Assembly (NCBI GenBank): GCA_028287505.1
Contig: JAQBPN010000010.1
Location: forward strand, 1-59,855
Source: Fibrobacterota bacterium
GTDB taxonomy: Bacteria; Fibrobacterota; Fibrobacteria; UBA11236
DNA: 59,855 nt
Direction of reading: 5' to 3'
The notes below the pieces were generated by a model. It made no database searches and was not told the origin of the DNA. It worked only from the letters and a program-made list of their open reading frames with translations. Position 1 is the stretch's first letter. Every line of letters starts with the position of its first letter. The position numbers were made by a program, and so were the translations under genes. This document shows, piece by piece, positions 34,995 to 42,952 of the stretch.

Positions 34995-35206
34995 ACTCCG
35001 GTGTGCATTGACCAGATCACGGCCCGCCCGCGTTATTATGTGGTTCATAACCGCTCGCAAGCTTGCTCGCTCCCGGCTCACATGCCTTTGGGGCATGTTC
35101 GCTGCCCTCGTCACGGTACCCAGTACCGTTCCTCGGGCGGCTTAGCGGGCAGGGGCCCTTAACTGTAAACATCCCTGCCCATGCTCTAGTCAATGCACAC
35201 CGGAGT
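34995..35206 (-). ncRNA. Structured RNA-like element, candidate stand-alone HEARO/omega-RNA
   Basis: A 212-bp non-coding element closed by a perfect 18-bp stem (ACTCCGGTGTGCATTGAC at 34995-35012 facing its complement at 35189-35206). Read on the - strand it holds, in order, GGGCAGGG...CCCCTGCCC, ACGGTAC-TGG-GTACCGT, ACATGCC-N5-GGCATGT, the block TGTGAGCCGGGAGCGAG, GCAAGCTTGC and GGTT-ATG-AACC. Dense hairpins with conserved single-stranded links look like a folded RNA. Size, closing stem and lack of a gene recall IscB-associated HEARO/omega-RNAs, some of which stand alone. That family call is an inference. A diverged copy is at 31501. Confidence 0.5.
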
Positions 35207-35349
35207 ATCCGCCCTGGTGCCGTTTCCTTTTTCCTGAATAAAAAACGCCATAGTGTAGCCTCGGAATGAAATGGGGTAGGATGAGTCCGAGATGGGAAGA
35301 GTCGGAACGCTAGCACACAGCATCCGGAGCGGCCGGCGAGGCCGCCCGA

Positions 35350-35862
35350 TCAGGAGGCGGAGTACTCCTGGTAGTCCGGATCGCTGGGCGGAGCCAGCAG
35401 GTCGTCGAGATCCTGCAACAGAGACCAGATTCCGGGCTCGTCCATGTAGCATTTGCCGGAACGCTCCGGAAGGCTGCGGTAGAATTTCCCGGTCGGAGTC
35501 TCGACCATGTAGAAGCGCATGTCCCTGCCGAAACAGGTCCCGAAAGCGGGGTAACGCGGAAGATCCCCCAGCACGCCGTTCAGCGCCTTGCGCCGATGGA
35601 CGTTGAGTTGCATGGTTTTTCTGCTCTCCAACGGGGCGGTGTTGGGATAGTAGGTGACCTCGCGGTAGAACAGGGAATCGCCCACGATGCGGATGTGCAC
35701 CTTCGATCCGTTGCGCGTGTCCCCTTTCATGAAGGACATCTCCACCGGCGGGGCGTCATCGAACTCTTTCCGCAGGATGGGAGCGCCGGCAAAGGCTGAG
35801 CCGATGGCCATTAGGCTGAGGGACGTAAAAAGGCGTTTGGCGAAGCGCGAGTTCCACCACAT
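35350..35862 (-). CDS. Exported protein of unknown function
   Basis: A 170-residue product with a signal peptide (residues 1-26, cleavage after AFAG likely). The mature part is beta-rich (SKVHIRIVGDSLFYREVTYYP) with cysteines in TCFGRD and GKCYMDE and an acidic C-terminus. No family recognised. It lies between the folded repeat element and the second regulator module, opposite in direction to the latter. Confidence 0.65.
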   Translation of the reverse strand: MWWNSRFAKRLFTSLSLMAIGSAFAGAPILRKEFDDAPPVEMSFMKGDTRNGSKVHIRIVGDSLFYREVTYYPNTAPLESRKTMQLNVHRRKALNGVLGDLPRYPAFGTCFGRDMRFYMVETPTGKFYRSLPERSGKCYMDEPGIWSLLQDLDDLLAPPSDPDYQEYSAS

Positions 35863-36005
35863 GTTAAAAGGATAGTTTTCAACTCCGATTAGGTAAAGGA
35901 TATTTCAAATTCCACCGTGGCCGTACTCATAGAAGGTTCCGGGGCCGGTAAAAGCTGTATTTACTGCCAACGACGGACGGACGGCTTTACGCCCGGAAGC
36001 GCTTC

Positions 36006-36022
36006 GCTCTCCGCCCGGGAGC
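36006..36022. promoter_or_regulatory. 17-bp palindrome upstream of regulator 2
   Basis: GCTCTCCGCCCGGGAGC has the 6-5-6 geometry of the site at 34837 with one mismatch in the arms. It ends 85 bases before the start of the second TIGR02147 gene. Caveat: CCGGGAGCGAG here is also part of the folded repeat element's conserved block, so it might be a fragment of that repeat. A TATACT hexamer at 36065-36070 could be a -10 box. Confidence 0.4.
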
Positions 36023-36107
36023 GAGATTTTCCTCTTCCGACCCCTTTACCGGAGAGGCCAAGGGTATACTTTGAGTGACCCCTCGCCCTTGGCACGGGTC
36101 ACCTATT

Positions 36108-36947
36108 ATGCCTGATTTATTCGCCTATATCGATTATCGCAAATTCCTCAAAGACTATTATGAGGAACAGAAGGCTAAGGACGCCAAGTTTTCCCACCGT
36201 TACTTCACCATGAAGGTGGGGTTCAGCTCTTCCGGGTATTTCTCCGACGTGCTCTCCGGCAAGAAAAACCTTTCCGGCGCCTTCATGATGAAGTTCGCCA
36301 AGGCGCTGAAGCTTTCCAAGGAAGAGGAGGAGTACTTCCTCAACCTGGTCAGCTTCAACCAGGCGAAGACCCTGGAGGAAAAGAACCGCTACTACGAAAA
36401 GATGATGACCAGCGGCAAGGTGAAGGTGGACGTGCTGGAGCCGGACAAGTATGAATACTTCAGCAAGTGGCATTACGCCGCGGTGCGGGAAATCCTCCAC
36501 TACACCTCCGTAAAGGACGATTACAAGTCCCTGGCCAAAAGCCTGGATCCGCCCATCACCGCCAAGGATGCGCGCAAGGCGGTGGAACTGCTGGCTGGCC
36601 TCGGCTTCATCGTCAAGGATGCCGGGGGCATCTGGCGTCCGGCGGCGGCCAATGTGGGAACGGGCGGAAGTTTCAACGGACTGAACGTCGCCAATTTCCA
36701 TCGCAATACCCTGGAGCTGGCGATTCGCGCCTTGGACGCGTTTCCCCCGGAGCAGAAAGGGTTTTCCACTCTCACTTTGCCGCTCACCGGCGATAAGATC
36801 CGCAAGGCCAAGCTGGCGATCAAGAACCTGCGGATGTACCTTTTGGCCCTCGCGGAAAACGGCACCAAGGCCGACCGCGTGTACCAGTTCAATTTCCAAT
36901 TGTTTCCAGTGACCCGGATTGATAAGGCGGAGGGGGATGGCGCTTAA
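36108..36947 (+). CDS. TIGR02147-family regulator, module 2
   Basis: A 279-residue protein. ATG 36108 is preferred to the upstream in-frame start (36075) because the family begins with DLFAYIDYRKFLKDYYEEQK. The core is FSSSGYFSDVLSGKKNLSGAFMMKFAKALKL (HTH-like), EYFLNLVSFNQAKTLEEKNRYYEKM and KWHYAAVREIL, and it ends VYQFNFQLFPVTRI. It is a paralogue of the gene at 33945. Its 3' end overlaps the following lipoprotein gene by 11 bases, the same arrangement as module 1. DNA binding is inferred from the HTH-like region. Confidence 0.85.
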   Translation: MPDLFAYIDYRKFLKDYYEEQKAKDAKFSHRYFTMKVGFSSSGYFSDVLSGKKNLSGAFMMKFAKALKLSKEEEEYFLNLVSFNQAKTLEEKNRYYEKMMTSGKVKVDVLEPDKYEYFSKWHYAAVREILHYTSVKDDYKSLAKSLDPPITAKDARKAVELLAGLGFIVKDAGGIWRPAAANVGTGGSFNGLNVANFHRNTLELAIRALDAFPPEQKGFSTLTLPLTGDKIRKAKLAIKNLRMYLLALAENGTKADRVYQFNFQLFPVTRIDKAEGDGA

Positions 36948-38280
36948 GGCGGGGACTTCAAAAGCAGCGTTGCAACGCGGCTGGGCTTGCCTGGCCGCGT
37001 TTTTAGCGTTTGTGCTTTTGCTTTCGGGCCAAGGCTGCGGCACGCGCGTCGCCGGGACGGAAGTGCAGGATCCCTATGAACTGGCGGGCCGGGTGCAACT
37101 TGAGAACGGAGATCCGGCGGGGGGCGCGGTTGTGATCGCGGCCTATGCCGCGAATGACGGGAATGCCTCCGGGAAAATCCAGGCGGTCCATTCCGTCCAT
37201 GCCGATACGAGATTCGACACCGTATTCGCGGACGCGAACGGCCGCTATCACTTCGATTCCCTTCCGGGCGAAGGGCCTTTCGATTTCACATTCGAGGAAG
37301 CCTTCGCATCCGAAGGGGACAAGAAACTATCCCGATTGCCGGGGATATTCCGCACCAAGCAAGCCATCACCACGCTCCGGCCCGTCCGTCTGAAGCCTCC
37401 GGTCCTGCTCATCGGCAAGGTGATGGAGGAGTCGAGCGGCGAGTTGCTCGACAGCGCCCGCTGCGAGGTGGCGGGAACGCCTTATCGCTCCATTTCCGAC
37501 CATGGCATCTTCCATTTTTCCTTGGCCGACACCTCTTCGCCGGGGGCTACCGGGTTTTATTCCATCACGTGTTCCTTGGAGCCCTATACGCCCGGCAGCG
37601 TCTTCACCGAGGTGACTTCCAATGCGAACAAGCTGGTACAGGTTTACCTGAACCAAGGAGCGACCGAGGTCGTCCAACCTGCGCCCGCCAATGTCGACGC
37701 GTCCTACGATGCGGCCACCGGCGTCGTGACCCTCTCTTGGCCGAAGACCGACTTCTCGCAATTCTATGTCTACGGCATCCGCCGGGTCGACCTGGTTGCC
37801 GCCGGAGGCCCTACCGTCTTCTACACCAATGACACCCTTTACCGGGATGTCGTCTACACCGAACAGTCCGATACGGTTTCCGTCAAGCATCTCAGGTATA
37901 CGGTCTATTGCCTGAAAAAAGACCTCAACTTCGCCACGGCGTCTCCCGCCACGATATTGACGGCCACGCGTCCCACCTCCCATGGCGCGGACATTTCCCT
38001 GGGATTTTCGGACGCGCAGAATCCATTCAAAGTAGGCGATACCGCAAAGGTGGTAGGAACCTTCCGCAATGTCTTCCGGGACAACAAATCCTTGCATTGG
38101 AAAATCAAAGGCGCGACGGACACCTTGCGGCAAGCGGACCTTGTCGGTACGTCGGGAGCCGATACCCTGGCATTTCCATGCACCGAGCCCGGAAAGATCG
38201 AAATCGGGCTCTCCGTAACCGATATGGCCGGGATCGTGACCACGCTATACAAGTCCCTGGAAGTCATAGCCGCCCCCTGA
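36937..38280 (+). CDS. Lipoprotein with carboxypeptidase-regulatory-like and Ig-like regions
   Basis: A 447-residue product. ATG 36937 has AAGGCGGAGGGGG directly upstream, inside the end of the regulator gene. Signal peptide with lipobox LLSGQGC (Cys36). Residues about 48-110 look like a carboxypeptidase-regulatory-like/SdrD B-type fold (YELAGRVQLENGDPAGGAVVIA ... DANGRYHFDSLP). Residues 135-200 resemble a second such unit. Residues 230-335 look Fn3-like. Likely a surface protein controlled with its regulator. Not similar in domain make-up to the module 1 lipoprotein. Confidence 0.75.
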   Translation: MALKAGTSKAALQRGWACLAAFLAFVLLLSGQGCGTRVAGTEVQDPYELAGRVQLENGDPAGGAVVIAAYAANDGNASGKIQAVHSVHADTRFDTVFADANGRYHFDSLPGEGPFDFTFEEAFASEGDKKLSRLPGIFRTKQAITTLRPVRLKPPVLLIGKVMEESSGELLDSARCEVAGTPYRSISDHGIFHFSLADTSSPGATGFYSITCSLEPYTPGSVFTEVTSNANKLVQVYLNQGATEVVQPAPANVDASYDAATGVVTLSWPKTDFSQFYVYGIRRVDLVAAGGPTVFYTNDTLYRDVVYTEQSDTVSVKHLRYTVYCLKKDLNFATASPATILTATRPTSHGADISLGFSDAQNPFKVGDTAKVVGTFRNVFRDNKSLHWKIKGATDTLRQADLVGTSGADTLAFPCTEPGKIEIGLSVTDMAGIVTTLYKSLEVIAAP

Positions 38281-38778
38281 CCTCCGTTTGCAGGGCGGCG
38301 ACCAAAAGTTGCCCATTGGCCTATGGGGGCCGGCTAAATTCTGACCATGGACTTTCTTCCATTTCATTCGAGGCCTGCCATACTTTTTGTAAGTCTTGGA
38401 ATTTGAAGAAAAAAACCAAGGTTGGCTGAGTGTCTTAGGCTGGGTATCGGCTGGTCTCTTTTTTGCAATGAGGGTTGTCATGCCATTCCGACTTTCACCC
38501 TGTGCCGGAAAAATGCTTGCGACGGCCCCTAAAAACCTTAGGGACGGGAAGTTTGGTGAAGAGATGTTCCCGATGGAAGGAATCTTGTCCCGGTTTCGGG
38601 ATCATAAGCCGTCCAACGGGAGTATTAAGAAAACGATGGGATCTTTTGCCCGGCTTGTCCGTCTAACGGATTGTGCCGGGTTCAAGAGGCCGGTATCGGG
38701 AACCACCCGCTCTGAAAAAAAGAGCGGGAACTCAGGTACCGGGGACAGAAAAAGGCTTGGCCAGGGAATAGATTTCCA
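38281..38778. other. Gene-poor stretch before the histidine kinase
   Basis: About 500 bases without a supportable gene. One reading frame (38396-38782) has an unlikely composition and overlaps the next start. The stretch ends with the palindrome at 38706-38728. Confidence 0.4.
38706..38728. promoter_or_regulatory. Palindrome upstream of the histidine kinase
   Basis: CCCGCTCT (38706-38713) and AGAGCGGG (38721-38728) form a perfect 8-bp inverted repeat around GAAAAAA. The inner 17 bases GCTCT-N7-AGAGC (38709-38725) match the sites at 34837 and 36006. The inner site ends 53 bases before the kinase start. No T-run follows, so a terminator is less likely than an operator. Confidence 0.45.
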
Positions 38779-39807
38779 ATGATGACTTCGGAAAAGCTGA
38801 CGACTGGAATGTCTTATATCGCTCTCGGGGCTTTCGCCGCCTATCTTGGCCTGTGGTGGAGTGAATCCGGATCCCGATCCCACATGGTTCCCATGCTCAT
38901 CGCCTTGGGAATGGCCGTCGTCGGCCTGGCCCTGCTGTTGAGGAGCGGTAAGCGCTTCGCCCGGGGATCCCGGCTCCGGCATGGCGCAGCGTTCGAAACC
39001 CGTCTCGAGTCGGAGGGGAATCCCGCGGACCGTTCGCAGGAAAATGAACGGCATGGGGACGACGGGCCCAATGGGGAAGCGGCGCTGTTCGGGCATGAGA
39101 TGAAGAATTACCTGTGCACCCTGAAGGGCAATGCCAGTCTGTTGCGGGAGCGTATCCAGGACAATGATCGGGTCATCATCGACCGTATCGATCGCGTGGT
39201 GGAAAGGCTGGAATCCTTCACCCGGAATATCTCCAAAGCCTCCAATGCCACTTCCAACCGCACTCTGTGGCGGCTGCGCCTGGGTGAAGAAGCCAAGGCT
39301 TGCGTGTCGACCCACTTCCATCGGGACACCGCCCGCTTCCACTGGGAAATCCAGGACAAGTCCGCCACCCTGCTGGGGGATCCGGCCCGCTTCGACCAGG
39401 TTTTTCTGAACCTTTACATGAATGCGGTCGAAGCAGGAGCCCGGTGCGTGACCACCTCCGTGGGCCGGTTGGGCGACCGGGTCCTGGTGCGCATCGAAGA
39501 CGACGGCAAGGGATGCGACCCGGAAGACCTGTCCCGCATCTTCGAGCCTTTTTTCACCACCAAACGGGGGCCGGCACGCCGCGGATTGGGGATGTTCATC
39601 GTGCAGTCCATCGTGGAGAATCACGGCGGCACCATCCAGGTGCGGAGCAAGAACGGCTCCGGGGAAGGCGCCCATGGCCTGGTCTTCACCATGGATTTTC
39701 CCTTATCCGTACCGTCGCTCCCGGAAAAGCCGGAAGCCGCTTTTCGGCTGGAACCGCATGCCGACGCTGCCCAACACTGGCTTCTGACCTTGCCTGAACC
39801 TATCTGA
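38779..39807 (+). CDS. Membrane sensor histidine kinase without response regulator
   Basis: A 342-residue protein (ATG 38779 or 38782). Two transmembrane helices (about 10-27 and 36-53) with almost no periplasmic loop, a polar linker, then a HisKA-like box GHEMKNYLCTLKGNASLL with His106, and an ATPase domain with NLYMNAVEA, DDGKGC, FEPFFTTKRG and RRGLGMFI. It phosphorylates a partner not in the window. With no sensor domain it may sense the membrane or another protein. It is the last gene before the second nuo block. Confidence 0.85.
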   Translation: MMTSEKLTTGMSYIALGAFAAYLGLWWSESGSRSHMVPMLIALGMAVVGLALLLRSGKRFARGSRLRHGAAFETRLESEGNPADRSQENERHGDDGPNGEAALFGHEMKNYLCTLKGNASLLRERIQDNDRVIIDRIDRVVERLESFTRNISKASNATSNRTLWRLRLGEEAKACVSTHFHRDTARFHWEIQDKSATLLGDPARFDQVFLNLYMNAVEAGARCVTTSVGRLGDRVLVRIEDDGKGCDPEDLSRIFEPFFTTKRGPARRGLGMFIVQSIVENHGGTIQVRSKNGSGEGAHGLVFTMDFPLSVPSLPEKPEAAFRLEPHADAAQHWLLTLPEPI

Positions 39808-39957
39808 CCTCCGCACTCGCGGCGGCCCTCGCTCCGATGGAAACTACCCGATTCCGTCCAGCGTAGCGGCCGCCGCGCCTTTATTTTCCCGGGGATTCTT
39901 TCTAAATTCCAGCCGGAAATGAGGGGGGTGAACCTATCCTCCACAAGGTCAGGAACA

Positions 39958-40608
39958 GTGCCAGTTTCACCCGTCGTCGAAATTACCTTCGCCATTTCCG
40001 CCGTGATCATCCTGCTCAGCTCGCTGGCGGTGGTCCTGGTCAAAAATCCGGTGCGGGCGACCCTGCTGCTCATCGTCTCCTTTCTGCCCACTTCCCTGGT
40101 GTACATCCTTCTGCAGGCCGCCTTCGTGGGCATTTTGCAAATCCTGGTCTATGCCGGCGCCATCATGATGCTGTTCACCTTCGTGATCATGATGATCAAC
40201 CCCTCGCCCAAGGACGGTGAGTCCCCGGTGGGCGGCTCCGACGGCGGGGAAGGAGCCTTCTCGGGATTGCGCGGCGCCCTGATCGGCCTGTTGTTCGTGG
40301 GCGCGGCCGGGGCCATGGTGCTCCCCCTGGTCTACCACGCCGCTTCCCAGGTTTCGGTGGGACCGGTGACCAAGCCCGGGTTCGGCGGGCTCGCCTCCAT
40401 TTCCGCCCTGCTCTTCGAGGATCCGGCGAACAATCCCATGACCGTTTCCTTCGAATTGATCTCCTTTCTGATCCTGGTGGGAATCATCGCCGCCCTGAAC
40501 TTCTCCCGCCGCAAGGGCGCTGAGCCCGCCAAGCCGGACTCCATCAGCACGCGACCCACGGAAGCCCTGCCCATCGTTCGCCGTGAGCCGGCCATGGACG
40601 CGAAATGA
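39958..40608 (+). CDS. nuoJ: NADH-quinone oxidoreductase subunit J
   Basis: A 216-residue subunit with five helices. GTG 39958 has AGGA five bases upstream and gives a normal N-terminus (EITFAISAVIILLSSLAVV); ATG 39919 would add 13 residues. The family core AAFVGILQILVYAGAIMMLFTFVIMMI with the pi-bulge helix is present. It starts the nuoJKLMN block. The 150 bases upstream probably carry a separate promoter. Confidence 0.93.
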   Translation: MPVSPVVEITFAISAVIILLSSLAVVLVKNPVRATLLLIVSFLPTSLVYILLQAAFVGILQILVYAGAIMMLFTFVIMMINPSPKDGESPVGGSDGGEGAFSGLRGALIGLLFVGAAGAMVLPLVYHAASQVSVGPVTKPGFGGLASISALLFEDPANNPMTVSFELISFLILVGIIAALNFSRRKGAEPAKPDSISTRPTEALPIVRREPAMDAK

Positions 40609-40931
40609 GCGTATCCCTGTTCAACCTCCCCGATTGCCTGGTCCTCTCCCTGCTGCTCGTCCTCATCGGCAGCTATGGCGTCTTCCGCCGCCGCAGCCTC
40701 ATCATGATCCTGCTGTCCGTGGAGGTGATGCTGAACGGCGTGAACCTTTCCCTGGTGTCCTTCAATTTCTTCCGCTGGGGCGCCACGGAAGCCAGCCATT
40801 ACCTGTATATGCTCTCCATCGGCGTGGCCGCGGTGGAAGCGGCCGTGGGCCTTTCCATGATCATCGTCCTGTTCAAGAACTACAACGACATTTCCCGCGA
40901 TCGGGTGGCCCAGCTGGGAGAACGCGCCTGA
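40605..40931 (+). CDS. nuoK: NADH-quinone oxidoreductase subunit K
   Basis: A 108-residue three-helix subunit of the proton-pumping arm with the conserved glutamates in SVEVMLNGVNL and VAAVEAAVGLS. It overlaps nuoJ (ATGA) and its stop shares a base with the nuoL start. Confidence 0.95.
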   Translation: MSVSLFNLPDCLVLSLLLVLIGSYGVFRRRSLIMILLSVEVMLNGVNLSLVSFNFFRWGATEASHYLYMLSIGVAAVEAAVGLSMIIVLFKNYNDISRDRVAQLGERA

Positions 40932-42949
40932 TGAATCCCTGGCTTGTGCTTTTGATCCCGGTGCTTCCCGGGGTTTCCGCCGCCCTGCTCGCCTTGTTCG
41001 GCAGCCGGCTTCCCTACAACGCCATCGGCGGCCTGGCTTCGGCCTCCGTGGCCGGATCGCTCGCCATCGTGCTCTCCTTCTGCGGGGCGGGAATCTTCGG
41101 CGCCGGACAGCCCGTCGACTTCGACGCGGGACCATGGATCTCCACCCAGGCCTTCCAGGCGGGCCTGCACCTGCGCCTGGACTCCGTCTCGCTTTGCATG
41201 TGCCTGCTCGTCACCTTCTTCGGATTCCTCATCACCGTGTATTCAATCGGATACATGCGCCACGATTCGGAACAGGGCCGGTTTTTCGCCAGCCTGAATC
41301 TTTTCGTCGCCTCCATGCTCACCCTGGTGCTGGCGGACAACCTGGTCCTCATTTTCCTGGGCTGGGAAGGCGTGGGGCTTTGCTCCTACCTGCTCATCGG
41401 CCATTACTGGGAGCAGGAAGACGTTCCCCTGGCCGCCTACCGCGCATTCTTCGTGAACCGCATCGGCGACGTGTTCTTCCTACTGGGCGTGTTTTCCATA
41501 TTCTCCCTGTTCGGGACGGTTTCCCTTTCGGAGCTGGCCGCCCATGGCCCCGCCCTCGCCCATATTCACTCCGGCAAAGCCGCCATGGCCGCTTTCTTTT
41601 TGCTGGGCGGCGCCTTCGCCAAATCCGCCCAAGCCCCGCTGCACGTTTGGCTGGCCGATGCCATGGCCGGTCCCACGCCGGTTTCGGCGCTCATCCACGC
41701 GGCCACCATGGTCACGGCGGGCGTCTATCTGCTGGCGCGCCTGGACTGGCTGTACGCGGTTTCCCCGGAAGCGCGCTTCATCATAGCGGTTTGCGCGCTC
41801 GTAACCCTGGTGCTCGGCGCCGTGCTGGCCATGGTCCAGACGGACATCAAGAAAATCCTGGCCTACTCCACGCTTTCCAATCTCGCCCTGATGTTCCTGG
41901 CCCTGGCGGCCGGCTCCACGGGGGCGGGCATGCTGCACCTGTTCGGCCACGCCTTTTTCAAGGCCCTGCTCTTCCTGGCCGCCGGCAGCGTAATCGTGGC
42001 GGCGCATCATGAACAGGACGTGCGCAATCTCAGGGGCGTGCTCAAAAAGCTTCCCATCACCAACATCGCCTTCCTGATCGGATGCATCGGCGGAGCGGGA
42101 CTGATCCCTTATCTGGCCGCCGGCTTCTTCAGCAAGGAAGCGGTATTGGGCGCCATCGAAGAGGCCGAGTTCAGCGGCTTCGGCATCACGCTTTCCGGCC
42201 GCGTGGTCCACGCCATCGTGGTGGCGGTGGAAACGCTTTCCGTGATTTACCTGTTCCGCCTTTACGGTTACCTGCGCAGCGACGCCACCGGGCCGGCATT
42301 TCCCAAGCCGGCCCACGGGAATCATGCGCTCGCCGGCAACGGCGCCAACAGTGCCCACGGGGCGGACGCCTCGCACGCCCATGGAGGCGCAAACCACGGC
42401 GGGGATATCAAGGAACGGAGCCCCGCCATCCAGGCCGTGCTCGCGCTCCTGATTCTGGCCGCTCCCATTTTCGGCGTTCTGAGCGCCTCCCCGGCCTTCT
42501 CCTTTTTGGGCAAAGGCCTCGTCTGGTCCGCCATTACGGGCGGCGCCGACGAACCGGTAGGGGTGACCCTGGCCCAGGCCTTGCCGTTCCTGATCGTCAA
42601 CATCGTCCTGGCGGGCCTGGTCTTCGCCGCCTTCTCGAACACCAAGCGCCGGGAAGCCCTGCTGGGCAGGCTCAAGGGCCTCAAGCTGGGCGCCTACGGA
42701 CCGCTGGCGCGCAAATTCTATTTCGACGACGTGTACGCGGCCCTCATCGTCGTGCCCTTGAAGGGCGCGGCCTACCTGAGCCGCCTGGTGCTGGAAAACA
42801 TCTTCACCGGTATCATCACGGTTACGGGGTGGCTGGGCCGGGGTTTCTCCCTGGGATTGCGCCGCCTGCAGACCGGCAAGGCCCACCAATACGCCATCGG
42901 CGTGCTGCTGGCCGTGTTCCTCCTCGCCTTCTATCTGGGAGGGCATTGA
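40931..42949 (+). CDS. nuoL: NADH-quinone oxidoreductase subunit L with a His/Gly-rich loop
   Basis: A 672-residue antiporter-like subunit that ends in a lateral helix. Landmarks: GWEGVGLCSYLLIGHYW, SAQAPLHVWLADAMAGPTPVSALIHAATMVTAGVYL, and DIKKILAYSTLSNLALMFLA. At about residues 460-495 there is a soluble loop rich in His, Gly and Ala (NGANSAHGADASHAHGGANH) not usual in this subunit. Start ATG 40931 overlaps the nuoK stop. Confidence 0.95.
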   Translation: MNPWLVLLIPVLPGVSAALLALFGSRLPYNAIGGLASASVAGSLAIVLSFCGAGIFGAGQPVDFDAGPWISTQAFQAGLHLRLDSVSLCMCLLVTFFGFLITVYSIGYMRHDSEQGRFFASLNLFVASMLTLVLADNLVLIFLGWEGVGLCSYLLIGHYWEQEDVPLAAYRAFFVNRIGDVFFLLGVFSIFSLFGTVSLSELAAHGPALAHIHSGKAAMAAFFLLGGAFAKSAQAPLHVWLADAMAGPTPVSALIHAATMVTAGVYLLARLDWLYAVSPEARFIIAVCALVTLVLGAVLAMVQTDIKKILAYSTLSNLALMFLALAAGSTGAGMLHLFGHAFFKALLFLAAGSVIVAAHHEQDVRNLRGVLKKLPITNIAFLIGCIGGAGLIPYLAAGFFSKEAVLGAIEEAEFSGFGITLSGRVVHAIVVAVETLSVIYLFRLYGYLRSDATGPAFPKPAHGNHALAGNGANSAHGADASHAHGGANHGGDIKERSPAIQAVLALLILAAPIFGVLSASPAFSFLGKGLVWSAITGGADEPVGVTLAQALPFLIVNIVLAGLVFAAFSNTKRREALLGRLKGLKLGAYGPLARKFYFDDVYAALIVVPLKGAAYLSRLVLENIFTGIITVTGWLGRGFSLGLRRLQTGKAHQYAIGVLLAVFLLAFYLGGH

Positions 42950-42952
42950 TCC

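Noticed and set aside
34902-35316. Small reading frames on both strands
   Set aside because: They run through the folded repeat element, have odd composition and no ribosome sites.
38396-38782. 128-residue + strand reading frame
   Set aside because: No ribosome site, runs through the palindrome and into the kinase start; composition not protein-like.
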